A DNA stretch of 64,000 nucleotides, taken from assembly GCF_000317225.1 (NCBI RefSeq), contig NZ_AJLL01000028.1, forward strand, positions 34,341-98,340. Direction: 5' to 3'. This document shows positions 46,450 to 55,287 of the stretch, piece by piece (positions within the stretch are counted from its first letter, which is position 1; the number at the start of each line of letters is the position of its first letter). The DNA comes from Fischerella thermalis PCC 7521. GTDB lineage: Bacteria > Cyanobacteriota > Cyanobacteriia > Cyanobacteriales > Nostocaceae. The position numbers and the translations under genes were made by a program. A model generated the notes under the pieces. It had not been told where the DNA came from and did not search any database. It worked only from the letters and a program-made list of their open reading frames with translations.

Positions 46450-47229
46450 ATGAGTTTTCCATCAATAGCGGAAAAAATTACACCCCTCATCCTAACTTTT
46501 AACGAAGCTCCAAACATCGATCGCACTCTCAAAAAACTAAATTGGGCAAAAAGAATTGTCGTGATAGACAGTTACAGCACAGATGAAACACTAGAGATAT
46601 TACACTCATATCCCCAAATCCAAGTTTTTCAAAAACAATTTGATTCTTTTGCCAATCAGTGTAACTATGGGCTAGAAAAAATTACATCTGAATGGGTGCT
46701 TTCACTAGATGCTGATTATGTTCTGACTGATGAGTTAGTTAATGAAATCAAAGCGCTGACAGCAGAAACTGAAATAGATGTCTATAGTGTCAGATTTAAA
46801 TACTGTGTTTTTGGTAAACCCTTACGCGGTACTTTACTCCCACCCCGGAAAGTACTCTACAGACGAGAAAAAGCGATTTACAAAGATGATGGACATGCCC
46901 ATCGAGTCTGGGTAGAAGGCAAATCAGCAATGCTTTCTGCCTATATCCATCATGATGATCGCAAACCTCTCAACCGTTGGCTGTGGGCCCAGGATCGCTA
47001 CATGGTAATTGAGGCAAAAAAATTACTAGAAACTCCAATCAGTGAGTTGAGTTTGAGCGATCGCATCCGTAAACAAAAAGTTTTAGCCCCCTTCATCATT
47101 TTAGTCTACTGCCTGATTGTAAAAGGTTGCGTCTTAGACGGTTGGCATGGCTGGTATTACACTTTTCAACGGCTACTCGCCGAAGTTCTATTATCAATTC
47201 ACCTGATTGAAAATGAAAAACTACGCTAA
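46450..47229 (+). CDS. Glycosyltransferase family 2 (WaaE/KdtX-like)
   Basis: 259 residues from ATG 46450; a TTG six bases upstream is possible but less likely. GT-A fold with TPLILTFNEAPNIDRTLKKL, IDSYSTDETLEI and the metal site SLDADYVLT (about 80-88). The order NEAPNIDRTL, then the DSYSTDETL and WHGWYYTFQR-like end, is characteristic of the WaaE/KdtX-type beta-glucosyltransferases and of relatives in exopolysaccharide loci. It starts 13 bases after the GT4 paralogue B. Confidence 0.9.
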   Translation: MSFPSIAEKITPLILTFNEAPNIDRTLKKLNWAKRIVVIDSYSTDETLEILHSYPQIQVFQKQFDSFANQCNYGLEKITSEWVLSLDADYVLTDELVNEIKALTAETEIDVYSVRFKYCVFGKPLRGTLLPPRKVLYRREKAIYKDDGHAHRVWVEGKSAMLSAYIHHDDRKPLNRWLWAQDRYMVIEAKKLLETPISELSLSDRIRKQKVLAPFIILVYCLIVKGCVLDGWHGWYYTFQRLLAEVLLSIHLIENEKLR

Positions 47230-47334
47230 TTCTTGTAATTCTATTAATTAAAGTTTTAAACTTAACTATCTATAATTTTCAATATTATTCGAGCAACTGC
47301 TTTGTAAAGCATTAGTAAATTCTTGAGTTAGTAG

Positions 47335-47943
47335 GTGAAAAATTTTTATTATCTCATCTCCAAATATTGGATGTTAACACTCACTGGATTTCTCCTGGCT
47401 TTGCTATTGATCATTCCTGTACGTTTAGCAATAGCCAAAACTCAAGCACCTCTACCGCAAGCATTTTTAACTTTAGGTGGTGGACCGGAACGGGAAATAT
47501 TAACTGCTGAACTAGCTCGCTGGTATCCATCTCTAGAAATTTGGGTATCTTCTGGTTTAAGCCCAAAAGAAACACGCATGATTTTTCAAACAGCAGGTAT
47601 TTCTCTAACGCGGTTACATATTGATCGGCGTGCTGTTGATACCGTTACTAATTTTACTTCTCTAGTTAGTGAGTTCAAACAAAATCATATTAAACATCTA
47701 TACCTGATTACTTCGGACTTTCACATGCCACGAGCTCAGGCGATCGCCACCATTATTCTAGGTAGCCAAGGCATAGCCTTCACTCCTGTGTCTGTCCCAT
47801 CCAGAAGCTCACCCGAAAGCCAGCTTCACATCCTGCGTGATTGTGTTCGTGGCGTGATTTGGGTATTTACTGGTTACACCGGAGCAGAACTCAAAAACAC
47901 TCGTATCGATACTCAAATTATGAAATTTCCTGTAAATTACTAG
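47335..47943 (+). CDS. YdcF/SanA-like (DUF218) envelope protein
   Basis: 202 residues from a GTG. The N-terminal membrane helix is [20 protein letters not shown]; the DUF218 core has [30 protein letters not shown], and the conserved [20 protein letters not shown]. The family (SanA, ElyC, YdcF) is linked to envelope integrity and polysaccharide precursor balance in other bacteria, but its activity is not defined. It precedes rmlA by only 14 bases, so it belongs to the rml end of the locus. Confidence 0.83.
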   Translation: MKNFYYLISKYWMLTLTGFLLALLLIIPVRLAIAKTQAPLPQAFLTLGGGPEREILTAELARWYPSLEIWVSSGLSPKETRMIFQTAGISLTRLHIDRRAVDTVTNFTSLVSEFKQNHIKHLYLITSDFHMPRAQAIATIILGSQGIAFTPVSVPSRSSPESQLHILRDCVRGVIWVFTGYTGAELKNTRIDTQIMKFPVNY

Positions 47944-47957
47944 AAAAGGAGTTCAAA

Positions 47958-48947
47958 ATGAAGGGTATTATTCTGGCTGGTGGCTCTGGTACACGTCTTT
48001 ACCCCATAACTCAGGTAATCAGTAAACAACTAATGCCTGTTTACGACAAGCCGATGATTTACTATCCCTTGTCTGTATTAATGCTGGCAGGCATTCGTGA
48101 GATATTGATTATTTCTACCCCGAATGATTTGCCATTGTTTCAGCGACTCTTAAAGGATGGTAGTCAGTGGGGTTTGAAATTTAGTTATATTGAACAGCCT
48201 CAGCCAGAGGGTTTAGCACAAGCCTTTATTTTAGGCAAAGATTTTATTGCTAACGAGCCAGTGTGCTTGATTTTGGGTGACAATATTTTTTATGGACACG
48301 GTTTAACAGAAGTGCTGGCTCGTGCTGCAACTCTCAAAGAAGGCGGATTAGTATTCGGTTATCAAGTGAAAGAGCCTCAACAGTATGGAGTCATAGAATT
48401 TGATGCACACGGACAAGCAATTAGTATAGAAGAAAAACCTCTAATTCCCAAATCTAATTATGCTGTGCCTGGAATCTACTTTTATGATTCCCAAGTCGTA
48501 GAAATTGCTTCTAGTCTTAAGCCTTCTGCTCGTAATGAACTAGAAATAACTGAGGTGAATCAAGTTTATTTAAACCGAGGTCAATTGCGAGTAGAACTTT
48601 TGGGTCGAGGATATGCTTGGTTAGATACTGGTACTCATGAATCATTACATCAGGCAAGTAACTTTATTCAAACTCTAGAAGAGCGACAGGGGCTGAAAAT
48701 AGCTTGTATTGAAGAAATTGCCTACAACCAAGGGTATATAGATTTATCTCAGCTTAGTCGTCTAGCCGAATCTATGGCTAAGAGTAGCTATGGTCGTTAC
48801 TTGTTCACAATTTTAGAGAATGAGCAAAAATCTGAAAGCATCGCCAACAATAATGGCAAAGAAAGATTCAATGCTGACAAATCACTTTTAGAGTTGAATA
48901 CACTAGCTCCACAAACAAAGCTACAAGCCCACTCAGACTATATCTAA
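47958..48947 (+). CDS. rmlA: Glucose-1-phosphate thymidylyltransferase
   Basis: 329 residues from ATG 47958, chosen because a strong ribosome-binding site (AAAAGGAG at 47942-47949) precedes it and [16 protein letters not shown] is the usual RmlA start; the frame is open back to 47841 inside the previous gene. Motifs: GGSGTRLYP nucleotide loop, [28 protein letters not shown] and VEEKP-like ISIEEKPL. It makes dTDP-glucose from dTTP and glucose-1-phosphate, the first step of dTDP-rhamnose synthesis. The tail after about residue 290 (poly-polar, ending in HSDYI) is longer than in typical RmlA. Confidence 0.95.
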   Translation: MKGIILAGGSGTRLYPITQVISKQLMPVYDKPMIYYPLSVLMLAGIREILIISTPNDLPLFQRLLKDGSQWGLKFSYIEQPQPEGLAQAFILGKDFIANEPVCLILGDNIFYGHGLTEVLARAATLKEGGLVFGYQVKEPQQYGVIEFDAHGQAISIEEKPLIPKSNYAVPGIYFYDSQVVEIASSLKPSARNELEITEVNQVYLNRGQLRVELLGRGYAWLDTGTHESLHQASNFIQTLEERQGLKIACIEEIAYNQGYIDLSQLSRLAESMAKSSYGRYLFTILENEQKSESIANNNGKERFNADKSLLELNTLAPQTKLQAHSDYI

Positions 48948-49049
48948 ATCCGTATAGCAGTTGTTTTTATGGTATAGGATGTATCCCGATGTAACTATAT
49001 TTGCTAATCCAATAGAGCCAAAAATTTTGCAGTTGATCAGGCTATTTTT

Positions 49050-49595
49050 ATGAAAATCATCCAGACAGAAATTCCTGATGTGCTTTTGATTGAGCCACAG
49101 GTTTTTGGTGACGAGCGTGGTTTCTTTTATGAGAGTTATAACGAAAAGATTTTACTAGAAAAGGCAGGTATTGCTGAGCATTTCGTACAAGACAATCATT
49201 CTCGTTCTGCCAAAAACGTCTTGCGTGGCTTGCACTATCAAATTCAGCAACCGCAGGGAAAGCTTGTAAGAGTTGTAGCAGGTTCAGTATTTGATGTGGC
49301 TGTGGATTTGCGGAAAAGCTCCAACACCTTTGGCCAATGGATTGGTACTCATCTAACAGCAGAAAATAAACGGCAACTTTGGATACCACCTGGTTTTGCT
49401 CACGGTTTTGTGGTGCTGTCTGAATATGCTGATTTTTTATACAAGACTACAGACTACTATGCACCGCAGCATGAACGCACTATCCTGTGGAATGATCCTG
49501 ATTTAGCGATCGCCTGGCCACTTCAAGAGGAAGCAATTCTTTCTGCTAAAGATAAAGCAGGCAAATTATTGCAAGAGTCAGAGGTATTTGCATGA
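49050..49595 (+). CDS. rmlC: dTDP-4-dehydrorhamnose 3,5-epimerase
   Basis: 181 residues, a normal RmlC length. Cupin-fold motifs: GDERGFFYESYN, QDNHSRSAKNVLRGLHYQ (catalytic His in RGLHYQ), GSVFDVAVDLRKSS and the substrate-pocket WIPPGFAHGF. It carries out the double epimerisation at C3 and C5 of the 4-keto sugar. The stop overlaps the rmlD start by four bases (ATGA). Confidence 0.96.
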   Translation: MKIIQTEIPDVLLIEPQVFGDERGFFYESYNEKILLEKAGIAEHFVQDNHSRSAKNVLRGLHYQIQQPQGKLVRVVAGSVFDVAVDLRKSSNTFGQWIGTHLTAENKRQLWIPPGFAHGFVVLSEYADFLYKTTDYYAPQHERTILWNDPDLAIAWPLQEEAILSAKDKAGKLLQESEVFA

Positions 49596-50503
49596 AAATC
49601 CTACTGACGGGTGTAACTGGACAGGTTGGTTGGGAACTACAGCGAACCCTGATGACTTTGGGTGAAGTAATTGCTGTCGGACGCAACCCCAATAACACAA
49701 ATTGCTACATGGATCTAGCTCAGCCAGACTCTATTCGCCAGATAATTAGAGAAGTAAGACCTGATTTGATTGTCAATCCTGCTGCTTATACAGCAGTAGA
49801 TAAGGCAGAATCAGAACCAGATTTGGCAATGGCGATTAACGGTATTGCCCCTGGTGTCATGGCAGAGGAGGCAAAACGATTAGGTGCAGCCATCATTCAC
49901 TATTCCACAGATTATGTATTTGATGGCACTTATGCAATGCCATATACTGAGTCAGATAAACCCGACCCGCAAAATATCTATGGGAAAACAAAACTAGCAG
50001 GTGAGCAGGCGATCGCTGCGGTCGACGTACCGCATTTAGTTTTACGTACTAGTTGGGTTTACGGAGGGCGAGGTAAAAATTTTTTACTGACAATGCTGAA
50101 GCTAGCTCGGGAGCGAGAAGAAATCAGGGTTGTTGATGACCAAATTGGCGCACCTACTTGGAGCCGAATGATTGCTGAAGTTACCGCACAAATACTGGCT
50201 CAGGCTTCAGGGAATGTGTCTAGTTTTCTAGCTAGCAAGAGTGGGATATATCATTTAAGTGCAAGTGGACAAACGAGCTGGTACGGCTTTGCTGAGTCAA
50301 TTTTTGCACACGATCCTCAACGCTCCCAACAGAAGCTGAAAAAATTGACAGCGATCGCTTCATCTGAGTATCCGACAGCTGCAACCAGGCCAGCTTATTC
50401 CCTGTTAAATAGTCAGAAATTGTCTCATACATTTGGAATCACTTTGCCGCACTGGCAAAAGACCTTGGAGTTAGTACTTACATCACACTGTTCAATTCCT
50501 TAA
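49592..50503 (+). CDS. rmlD: dTDP-4-dehydrorhamnose reductase
   Basis: 303 residues of the RmlD extended SDR family. TGVTGQVGWEL binds NADPH; the catalytic triad appears as T/S in HYSTDYVFDGTY and the YGKTK motif (Y and K). RTSWVYGGRGKNFLLTML is the usual rhamnose-reductase continuation. It produces dTDP-L-rhamnose. No rmlB (the 4,6-dehydratase that supplies RmlC) is found between rmlA and rmlD here; it must be encoded elsewhere. Confidence 0.95.
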   Translation: MKILLTGVTGQVGWELQRTLMTLGEVIAVGRNPNNTNCYMDLAQPDSIRQIIREVRPDLIVNPAAYTAVDKAESEPDLAMAINGIAPGVMAEEAKRLGAAIIHYSTDYVFDGTYAMPYTESDKPDPQNIYGKTKLAGEQAIAAVDVPHLVLRTSWVYGGRGKNFLLTMLKLAREREEIRVVDDQIGAPTWSRMIAEVTAQILAQASGNVSSFLASKSGIYHLSASGQTSWYGFAESIFAHDPQRSQQKLKKLTAIASSEYPTAATRPAYSLLNSQKLSHTFGITLPHWQKTLELVLTSHCSIP

Positions 50504-50606
50504 GATTTGGCATTCATACAAGCGATCGCCACTAACTATCCTGCGTGACTGTATTCGTGCTTTATTCAAGCTTTTCTCACAAACCGATAAAAAGAGTCGA
50601 ACTTAA

Positions 50607-52343
50607 ATGAACATTCTCGGAATTAACGCCTATCACGGTGATGCTTCAGCTTGCCTAGTCCAAAACGGTCAACTCGTTGCTGTAGTGGAAGAAGAACGCT
50701 TCACCCGCATTAAACACTGGGCTGGGTTCCCTGCTCAATCTATTCGTTATTGTCTGCAAGTGGCTGGTATCAGCGCCGCAGATTTGGATCATGTCGCTGT
50801 CTCCTTCAACCCCAAAGCCAACCTCAACCGCAAACTACTTTTTACTCTACAACAACGTCCTTCTGTTTCATCATTGTTAGATAGATTCAGCAAACAAAGT
50901 AAATCTGCCAGTCTCAAGGAACAGTTAGCAGAGGCTTGCTACTGTCAACCAGAAGATATTAGCGCTCCTATCCACACACTAGAGCATCACACAACCCACC
51001 TAGCCAGTACTTTCTTTGTTTCTCCCTTTGAAAAAGCTGCTATTTTATCTATTGATGGCATGGGTGACTTTGTGAGTACTCTCTCAGGGGCAGGTGAAGG
51101 CAACCGCCTGGAGTATTTCTCCCGTACTTATTATCCTCATTCTATTGGTTATCTTTATAATGCCATCACTCTCTACTTAGGTTTTCCTGCCTATGGCGAT
51201 GAATATAAAGTTATGGGTTTAGCACCTTACGGGGAACCAGAATATCTAGAAGCCTTCCGGCGAATTATTTACCCTAAAGGCGATAGTTTTGAGTTGAACC
51301 TAGATTATTTCACTCACCATGAGCAGGGTATCGCCATGAAGTGGGACAATGGCGCACCCAGCGTTGCACCATTCCATAGCCCAGAACTAGAAAAATTATT
51401 CGGTCCGGCGCGACAACCTAAATTAGAACTTACCTCTAAGCATCAAAACATTGCAGCATCCCTGCAAGCAGTAACCGAGGAGATCATATTTCATTTAATT
51501 AACCGCTTGAGCGATCGCTACAAAAGCGAAAATCTCTGTTTAGCGGGTGGTGTAGCAATGAATTCTGTTGCCAATGGCAAGATTACTCAAAATACTCCAT
51601 TTCAAAACGTATATATTCCGGTGGGTGCTGCTGACAATGGTACATGTATTGGAGCAGCCTTCTTTGTTTGGAATCAAATGCTCAAACAACCCCGGAACTT
51701 TGTTTTAAATCATGCCTATTGGGGTTCGGAATTTACTGATGAAGAATGCTTGCTAGCATTACAGTCTCATGATTTGCAACCCAAACACCTAGAAAGAGAA
51801 GCACTACTACACCAAGTTGTTGACTTTTTGTGTGAAGGTAAAGTAGTCGGTTGGTTCCAAGGCAGAATGGAATTTGCTGCTAGGGCTTTAGGTAACCGCT
51901 CTTTACTTGCTGATCCACGTCGCGTCGATATGCGTGATATCATCAACCTCAAAATCAAATTCCGAGAAAAGTTCCGTCCCTTTGCTCCCAGTATTCTTGA
52001 AGAAAAAGTCGGTGAATATTTTGAACTCGATGAACCTGCACCGTTCATGGAAAAAGTCTTTAAAATTCGCCCAGAAAAAAGAGAGTTAATTCCTGCTGTT
52101 ACTCATGTTGATGGTACAGGACGTTTACAAACTGTCAGTCGTCAAACAAATCCTCTCTATTGGGACTTAATTAATACTTTTGCTCAACGCACAGGTATTC
52201 CTATTGTTCTCAATACTTCTCTCAACGAAAATGAACCCATCGTTCGGACTCCCACGGAAGCAATTCAATGTTTTTTAAGAACTAACATGGATGCTTTGGT
52301 CTTGGGTTCTTATTATGTAGAACGCAGTGATATTAAATCATAA
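50607..52343 (+). CDS. NodU/CmcH-family carbamoyltransferase
   Basis: 578 residues, a full-length NodU-type enzyme. The N-terminal ASKHA/Kae1-like domain starts ILGINAYHGDASACLVQNGQ and contains metal-binding histidines in the EHHTTHLAST segment (about residues 127-136), with SIDGMGDFVST after it. The C-terminal carbamoyltransferase domain has GWFQGRMEFAARALGNRSLL and NTSLNENEPIVRTPTEAIQ. These enzymes put a carbamoyl group from carbamoyl phosphate on a sugar hydroxyl. Its place at the 3' end of the polysaccharide locus suggests decoration of the exported glycan. Initiates with MNIL at 50607. Confidence 0.94.
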   Translation: MNILGINAYHGDASACLVQNGQLVAVVEEERFTRIKHWAGFPAQSIRYCLQVAGISAADLDHVAVSFNPKANLNRKLLFTLQQRPSVSSLLDRFSKQSKSASLKEQLAEACYCQPEDISAPIHTLEHHTTHLASTFFVSPFEKAAILSIDGMGDFVSTLSGAGEGNRLEYFSRTYYPHSIGYLYNAITLYLGFPAYGDEYKVMGLAPYGEPEYLEAFRRIIYPKGDSFELNLDYFTHHEQGIAMKWDNGAPSVAPFHSPELEKLFGPARQPKLELTSKHQNIAASLQAVTEEIIFHLINRLSDRYKSENLCLAGGVAMNSVANGKITQNTPFQNVYIPVGAADNGTCIGAAFFVWNQMLKQPRNFVLNHAYWGSEFTDEECLLALQSHDLQPKHLEREALLHQVVDFLCEGKVVGWFQGRMEFAARALGNRSLLADPRRVDMRDIINLKIKFREKFRPFAPSILEEKVGEYFELDEPAPFMEKVFKIRPEKRELIPAVTHVDGTGRLQTVSRQTNPLYWDLINTFAQRTGIPIVLNTSLNENEPIVRTPTEAIQCFLRTNMDALVLGSYYVERSDIKS

Positions 52344-52380
52344 ATTGAGTGGCATCATAACTTGTACTTGATCGCATCTA

Positions 52381-52499
52381 TAGGACTCATATTTGATTTT
52401 TGAAAAAAATCAGTACACCTCTAATTTCCTTGTTGTCTGTTGTAAGAGTGCCTGTTGCCTTCTTGCACAAGTATATTCAGTAATCAAATGGGATTCCTA
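52381..52499. mobile_element. MITE with TA target duplication (IS630/Tc1-mariner type)
   Basis: A 119-base non-coding element bounded by 18-base imperfect terminal inverted repeats: TAGGACTCATATTTGATT (52381-52398) and, inverted, TAGGAATCCCATTTGATT (52482-52499), matching at 15 of 18 positions. Both ends are flanked by TA (52379-52380 and 52500-52501), the target duplication of the IS630/Tc1-mariner superfamily. It has no transposase, so it would need a partner element. It lies in the 343-base spacer between the carbamoyltransferase and the caspase genes; apart from it, the spacer contains nothing recognisable. Confidence 0.7.
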
Positions 52500-52686
52500 T
52501 AACTTTTTTGCATATGTCCTGAAGAACTCTGATACCTAACGTAATTAGTGTAGAGACTTTCTATACAAAGTCTCTTTTATACCTATGCTCCTGTTTGGTT
52601 ATTATTGGCGGGTAAGCTACTATCCCGTCCATTAACAACACAAAAAAGAGCAATTACACTAAATTTCAAGTGGTACACAAATAAAA

Positions 52687-54309
52687 ATGACAAAAAACTG
52701 GGCATTGGTAATCGGTATTAACCACTACGAGTTCCTAGAACCGCTCAAGTATGCAAAGCAAGATGCACAGTTAATGCAGAATTTTCTCTGCAATGAAATT
52801 GGTTTTGAGCAGGTTTTCTTGTTCTGCGATCGCTCACCCAAAGGGTTGGAGGCTTCAACTCACCCTTACCGAAATAATTTGTTGCAATTTTTACAGAATT
52901 TTTTTGAGCAACCCTGCTTGGAACCAGGAGATAATTTTTGGTTTTTCTTTAGTGGTCATGGCATAGAACGCTCTAATCAAGACTACATCATGCTCTGTGA
53001 CGGTAATCCACAAGATGTAGAAAATACTGCTTTGCCAGTTAATTACATGATTGAAAAGTTACGTAGTTGTGGAGCTGGTAATATTATTCTCATCTTTGAT
53101 GCTTGTCGTGATCAAAACAAAACATTTGGGGAAAAATTTGGGCGACAGACTCAACAATTAGCGCATCAAAATGGATTTATTAGCATTTTTGCCTGTAGTT
53201 GCGATGAATACTCCTATGAAATTGATGCACTACAACAAGGAGTGTTTACCTATGCATTACTGGAAGCTTTAGGAAATCAGGGACAATGTGCCACACTAGA
53301 ACGCTTGAACCAGTATCTCAGGTTTCGAGTGCCACAACTGACTCATCAATATAAACATCCTCGACAGACACCCCACATAGTTGTTGAACCAAAAGCAAAG
53401 TCACACCTGATTCTTCTACCAAAACATGCTACCTTAGACGATATTTCTCAACTCAAAATCAGCGCTTTTCAGGCTGAAGCCGACAAAAATCTGGAACTAG
53501 CAGAGCAACTATGGATGCAGGCAAATATTATGGCTTCTACTCCAGATATAGATGCGATCGCAGCAATGCAAAGAGTTGCTCAGTTGCGGGCTGAATTTTT
53601 ATATTCTCAGACCAATATTACACTTCCAACCTCTTCTCCAGAAGAAAACACCAGGTTAAGTTTACCACTTCCAACATTAGAAGTAACAAACACTAATAAT
53701 TATCACAAGGAAGTAAATAAAACAACAGAAAAACTTCTCAAACGCAACAATATTTCAGTCTTCAATCCAGACTTTAAAAACAATAAATCTAATATTCAAG
53801 ATAAAAATCTTAATCTCTGCTCTACACTAGAAATAAACTATCAGCCATTAAAGGATCTTCTAGCAGCTAGCAAATGGAAACAAGCAGATCGAGAAACCTT
53901 GACTTTGCTCCTAAAGGCAGCAGATAGAGAAAAAGAAGGCTGGCTAAATATCCAATCTATCAATCAACTTCCCTGCATTGATCTTTGTACCATAGACCAG
54001 TTGTGGTTAAAGTACAGCAATGAACGCTTTGGCTTAAGTGTACAAAAGGGTATTTGGGAAAGTGTCGGCGCTCAAGGTGATAATGATTATGAAATTTGGT
54101 GTAAATTTTGTGACCATGTTGGCTGGCGCGTCAATAACAACTGGTTATTTTATTCTGACCTAACTTTCACCTCAGATGCTCCTCAAGGTCACTTCCCCGC
54201 AGCAGGCGTAATTCACCTTCTAACACCGTGGAGAGGCTGGGCGATCGGTTCATTCAGTTGTGTTGTTGGATTCTCCGCTCTGGCATCTAAAATGGAGACA
54301 TGTGACTGA
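52687..54309 (+). CDS. Caspase-family (metacaspase-like) protease fused to a GUN4 domain
   Basis: 540 residues. The N-terminal caspase-like p20 domain covers about 1-240; the catalytic dyad is H91 in FFFSGHGIE and C140 in LIFDACRDQN. A linker of about 140 residues (low complexity, Asn/Thr/Ser-rich in its second half) follows. Residues about 384-515 are a GUN4 domain (YQPLKDLLAASKWKQADRET, then GFGLSVQKGIWES-like FGLSVQKGIWESVGAQGDND and FCDHVGWRVNNNWLFY). GUN4 domains bind porphyrins and regulate Mg-chelatase; in cyanobacteria they are also fused to signalling domains. A tetrapyrrole-sensing protease is a reasonable inference, unproven. Confidence 0.92.
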   Translation: MTKNWALVIGINHYEFLEPLKYAKQDAQLMQNFLCNEIGFEQVFLFCDRSPKGLEASTHPYRNNLLQFLQNFFEQPCLEPGDNFWFFFSGHGIERSNQDYIMLCDGNPQDVENTALPVNYMIEKLRSCGAGNIILIFDACRDQNKTFGEKFGRQTQQLAHQNGFISIFACSCDEYSYEIDALQQGVFTYALLEALGNQGQCATLERLNQYLRFRVPQLTHQYKHPRQTPHIVVEPKAKSHLILLPKHATLDDISQLKISAFQAEADKNLELAEQLWMQANIMASTPDIDAIAAMQRVAQLRAEFLYSQTNITLPTSSPEENTRLSLPLPTLEVTNTNNYHKEVNKTTEKLLKRNNISVFNPDFKNNKSNIQDKNLNLCSTLEINYQPLKDLLAASKWKQADRETLTLLLKAADREKEGWLNIQSINQLPCIDLCTIDQLWLKYSNERFGLSVQKGIWESVGAQGDNDYEIWCKFCDHVGWRVNNNWLFYSDLTFTSDAPQGHFPAAGVIHLLTPWRGWAIGSFSCVVGFSALASKMETCD

Positions 54310-54449
54310 TAATTAATACACTCTGATTTAGAATTATTTGTTAGTAAAAGTATCTCAACTCCAGGGCTATAAGCCTTGCTCTGAATCAGAGGCTAGCAAA
54401 AAAATCAGTCATTAGGTAACCTAAATCTAGTTGGTCATAAATCCATATC

Positions 54450-55175
54450 ATGTACCAAATAGATCCTCCTCTTCCTCCCAAAGAAGTTCTACCAACCATG
54501 TATGATCTCAAGAGCGAAGATCCAGAGGAGCCTGGTTTACCAGACGAATTTCATATATATCAACCGCAATTTTTACGGGAAACCTTTCGTCCGCCAACTT
54601 ATTCTCCAGATGAAGTTTTTGTCACCAGCGATTTAAATCTTTACTACGACTCTCGCCATCCTCTGTGGTACAAACGACCTGATTGGTATGCAGTCGTTGG
54701 CGTCTCCAAGTTATACGAAGGGAAAGACCTACGTTTAAGTTACGTAGTTTGGCAAGAAGGAGTCAACCCCTTCGTTGTGGTAGAATTGCTTTCCCCTGGT
54801 ACAGAAAAAGAAGATTTAGGACAGAATCTCAGGGTAGTAGATCAACCACCAACAAAATGGCAGGTTTATGAACAGATACTGCGTGTTCCCTATTACATAG
54901 TTTTCGATCGCTACACAGATACACTCAGAGCCTTTATTCTGCAAACAGACCGCTACACAGAAGTAAATTTAGCAGAACCGCGTCTGTGAATGCCAACATT
55001 AGAATTAGGCTTGGGACTTTGGCAGGGTAATTACCAAGGAATCGATCGCTTGTGGCTGCGCTGGTATGATGTCAACGGTAACTGGATTCCAACCTCAGCA
55101 GAACAAGAACGCCAAAGAGCAGAACGTTTAGCAGCAAAACTGCCAGAATTGGGCATTAACCCCGATCAATTGTAG
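54450..55175 (+). pseudogene. Uma2-family (DUF820) nuclease gene with in-frame TGA
   Basis: The frame from 54450 codes for 179 residues of a Uma2/PD-(D/E)xK-like endonuclease with VVVELLSPGTEKEDLG (the active-site-type motif) and the following KWQVYEQILRVPYYIVFDR. A TGA at 54987-54989 interrupts it, but the same frame continues from 54990 to 55175 as MPTLELGLGLWQGNYQGI, the usual Uma2 C-terminal block. In intact relatives this position reads RLW(M/L)P, so TGG to TGA is the simplest change. Full length would be 241 residues. It either is a one-mutation pseudogene or makes a shortened protein missing the last 61 residues. Confidence 0.85.
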
Positions 55176-55287
55176 GGCGATCGCCAAACCTAATCTCCAA
55201 GTGTGGCATTTACGGATTTGTTAAACTGAGAACACACCAGGATATTTCAGTCAAATCTCCAAACCAGCCAGCACAAAGAGAATATTC

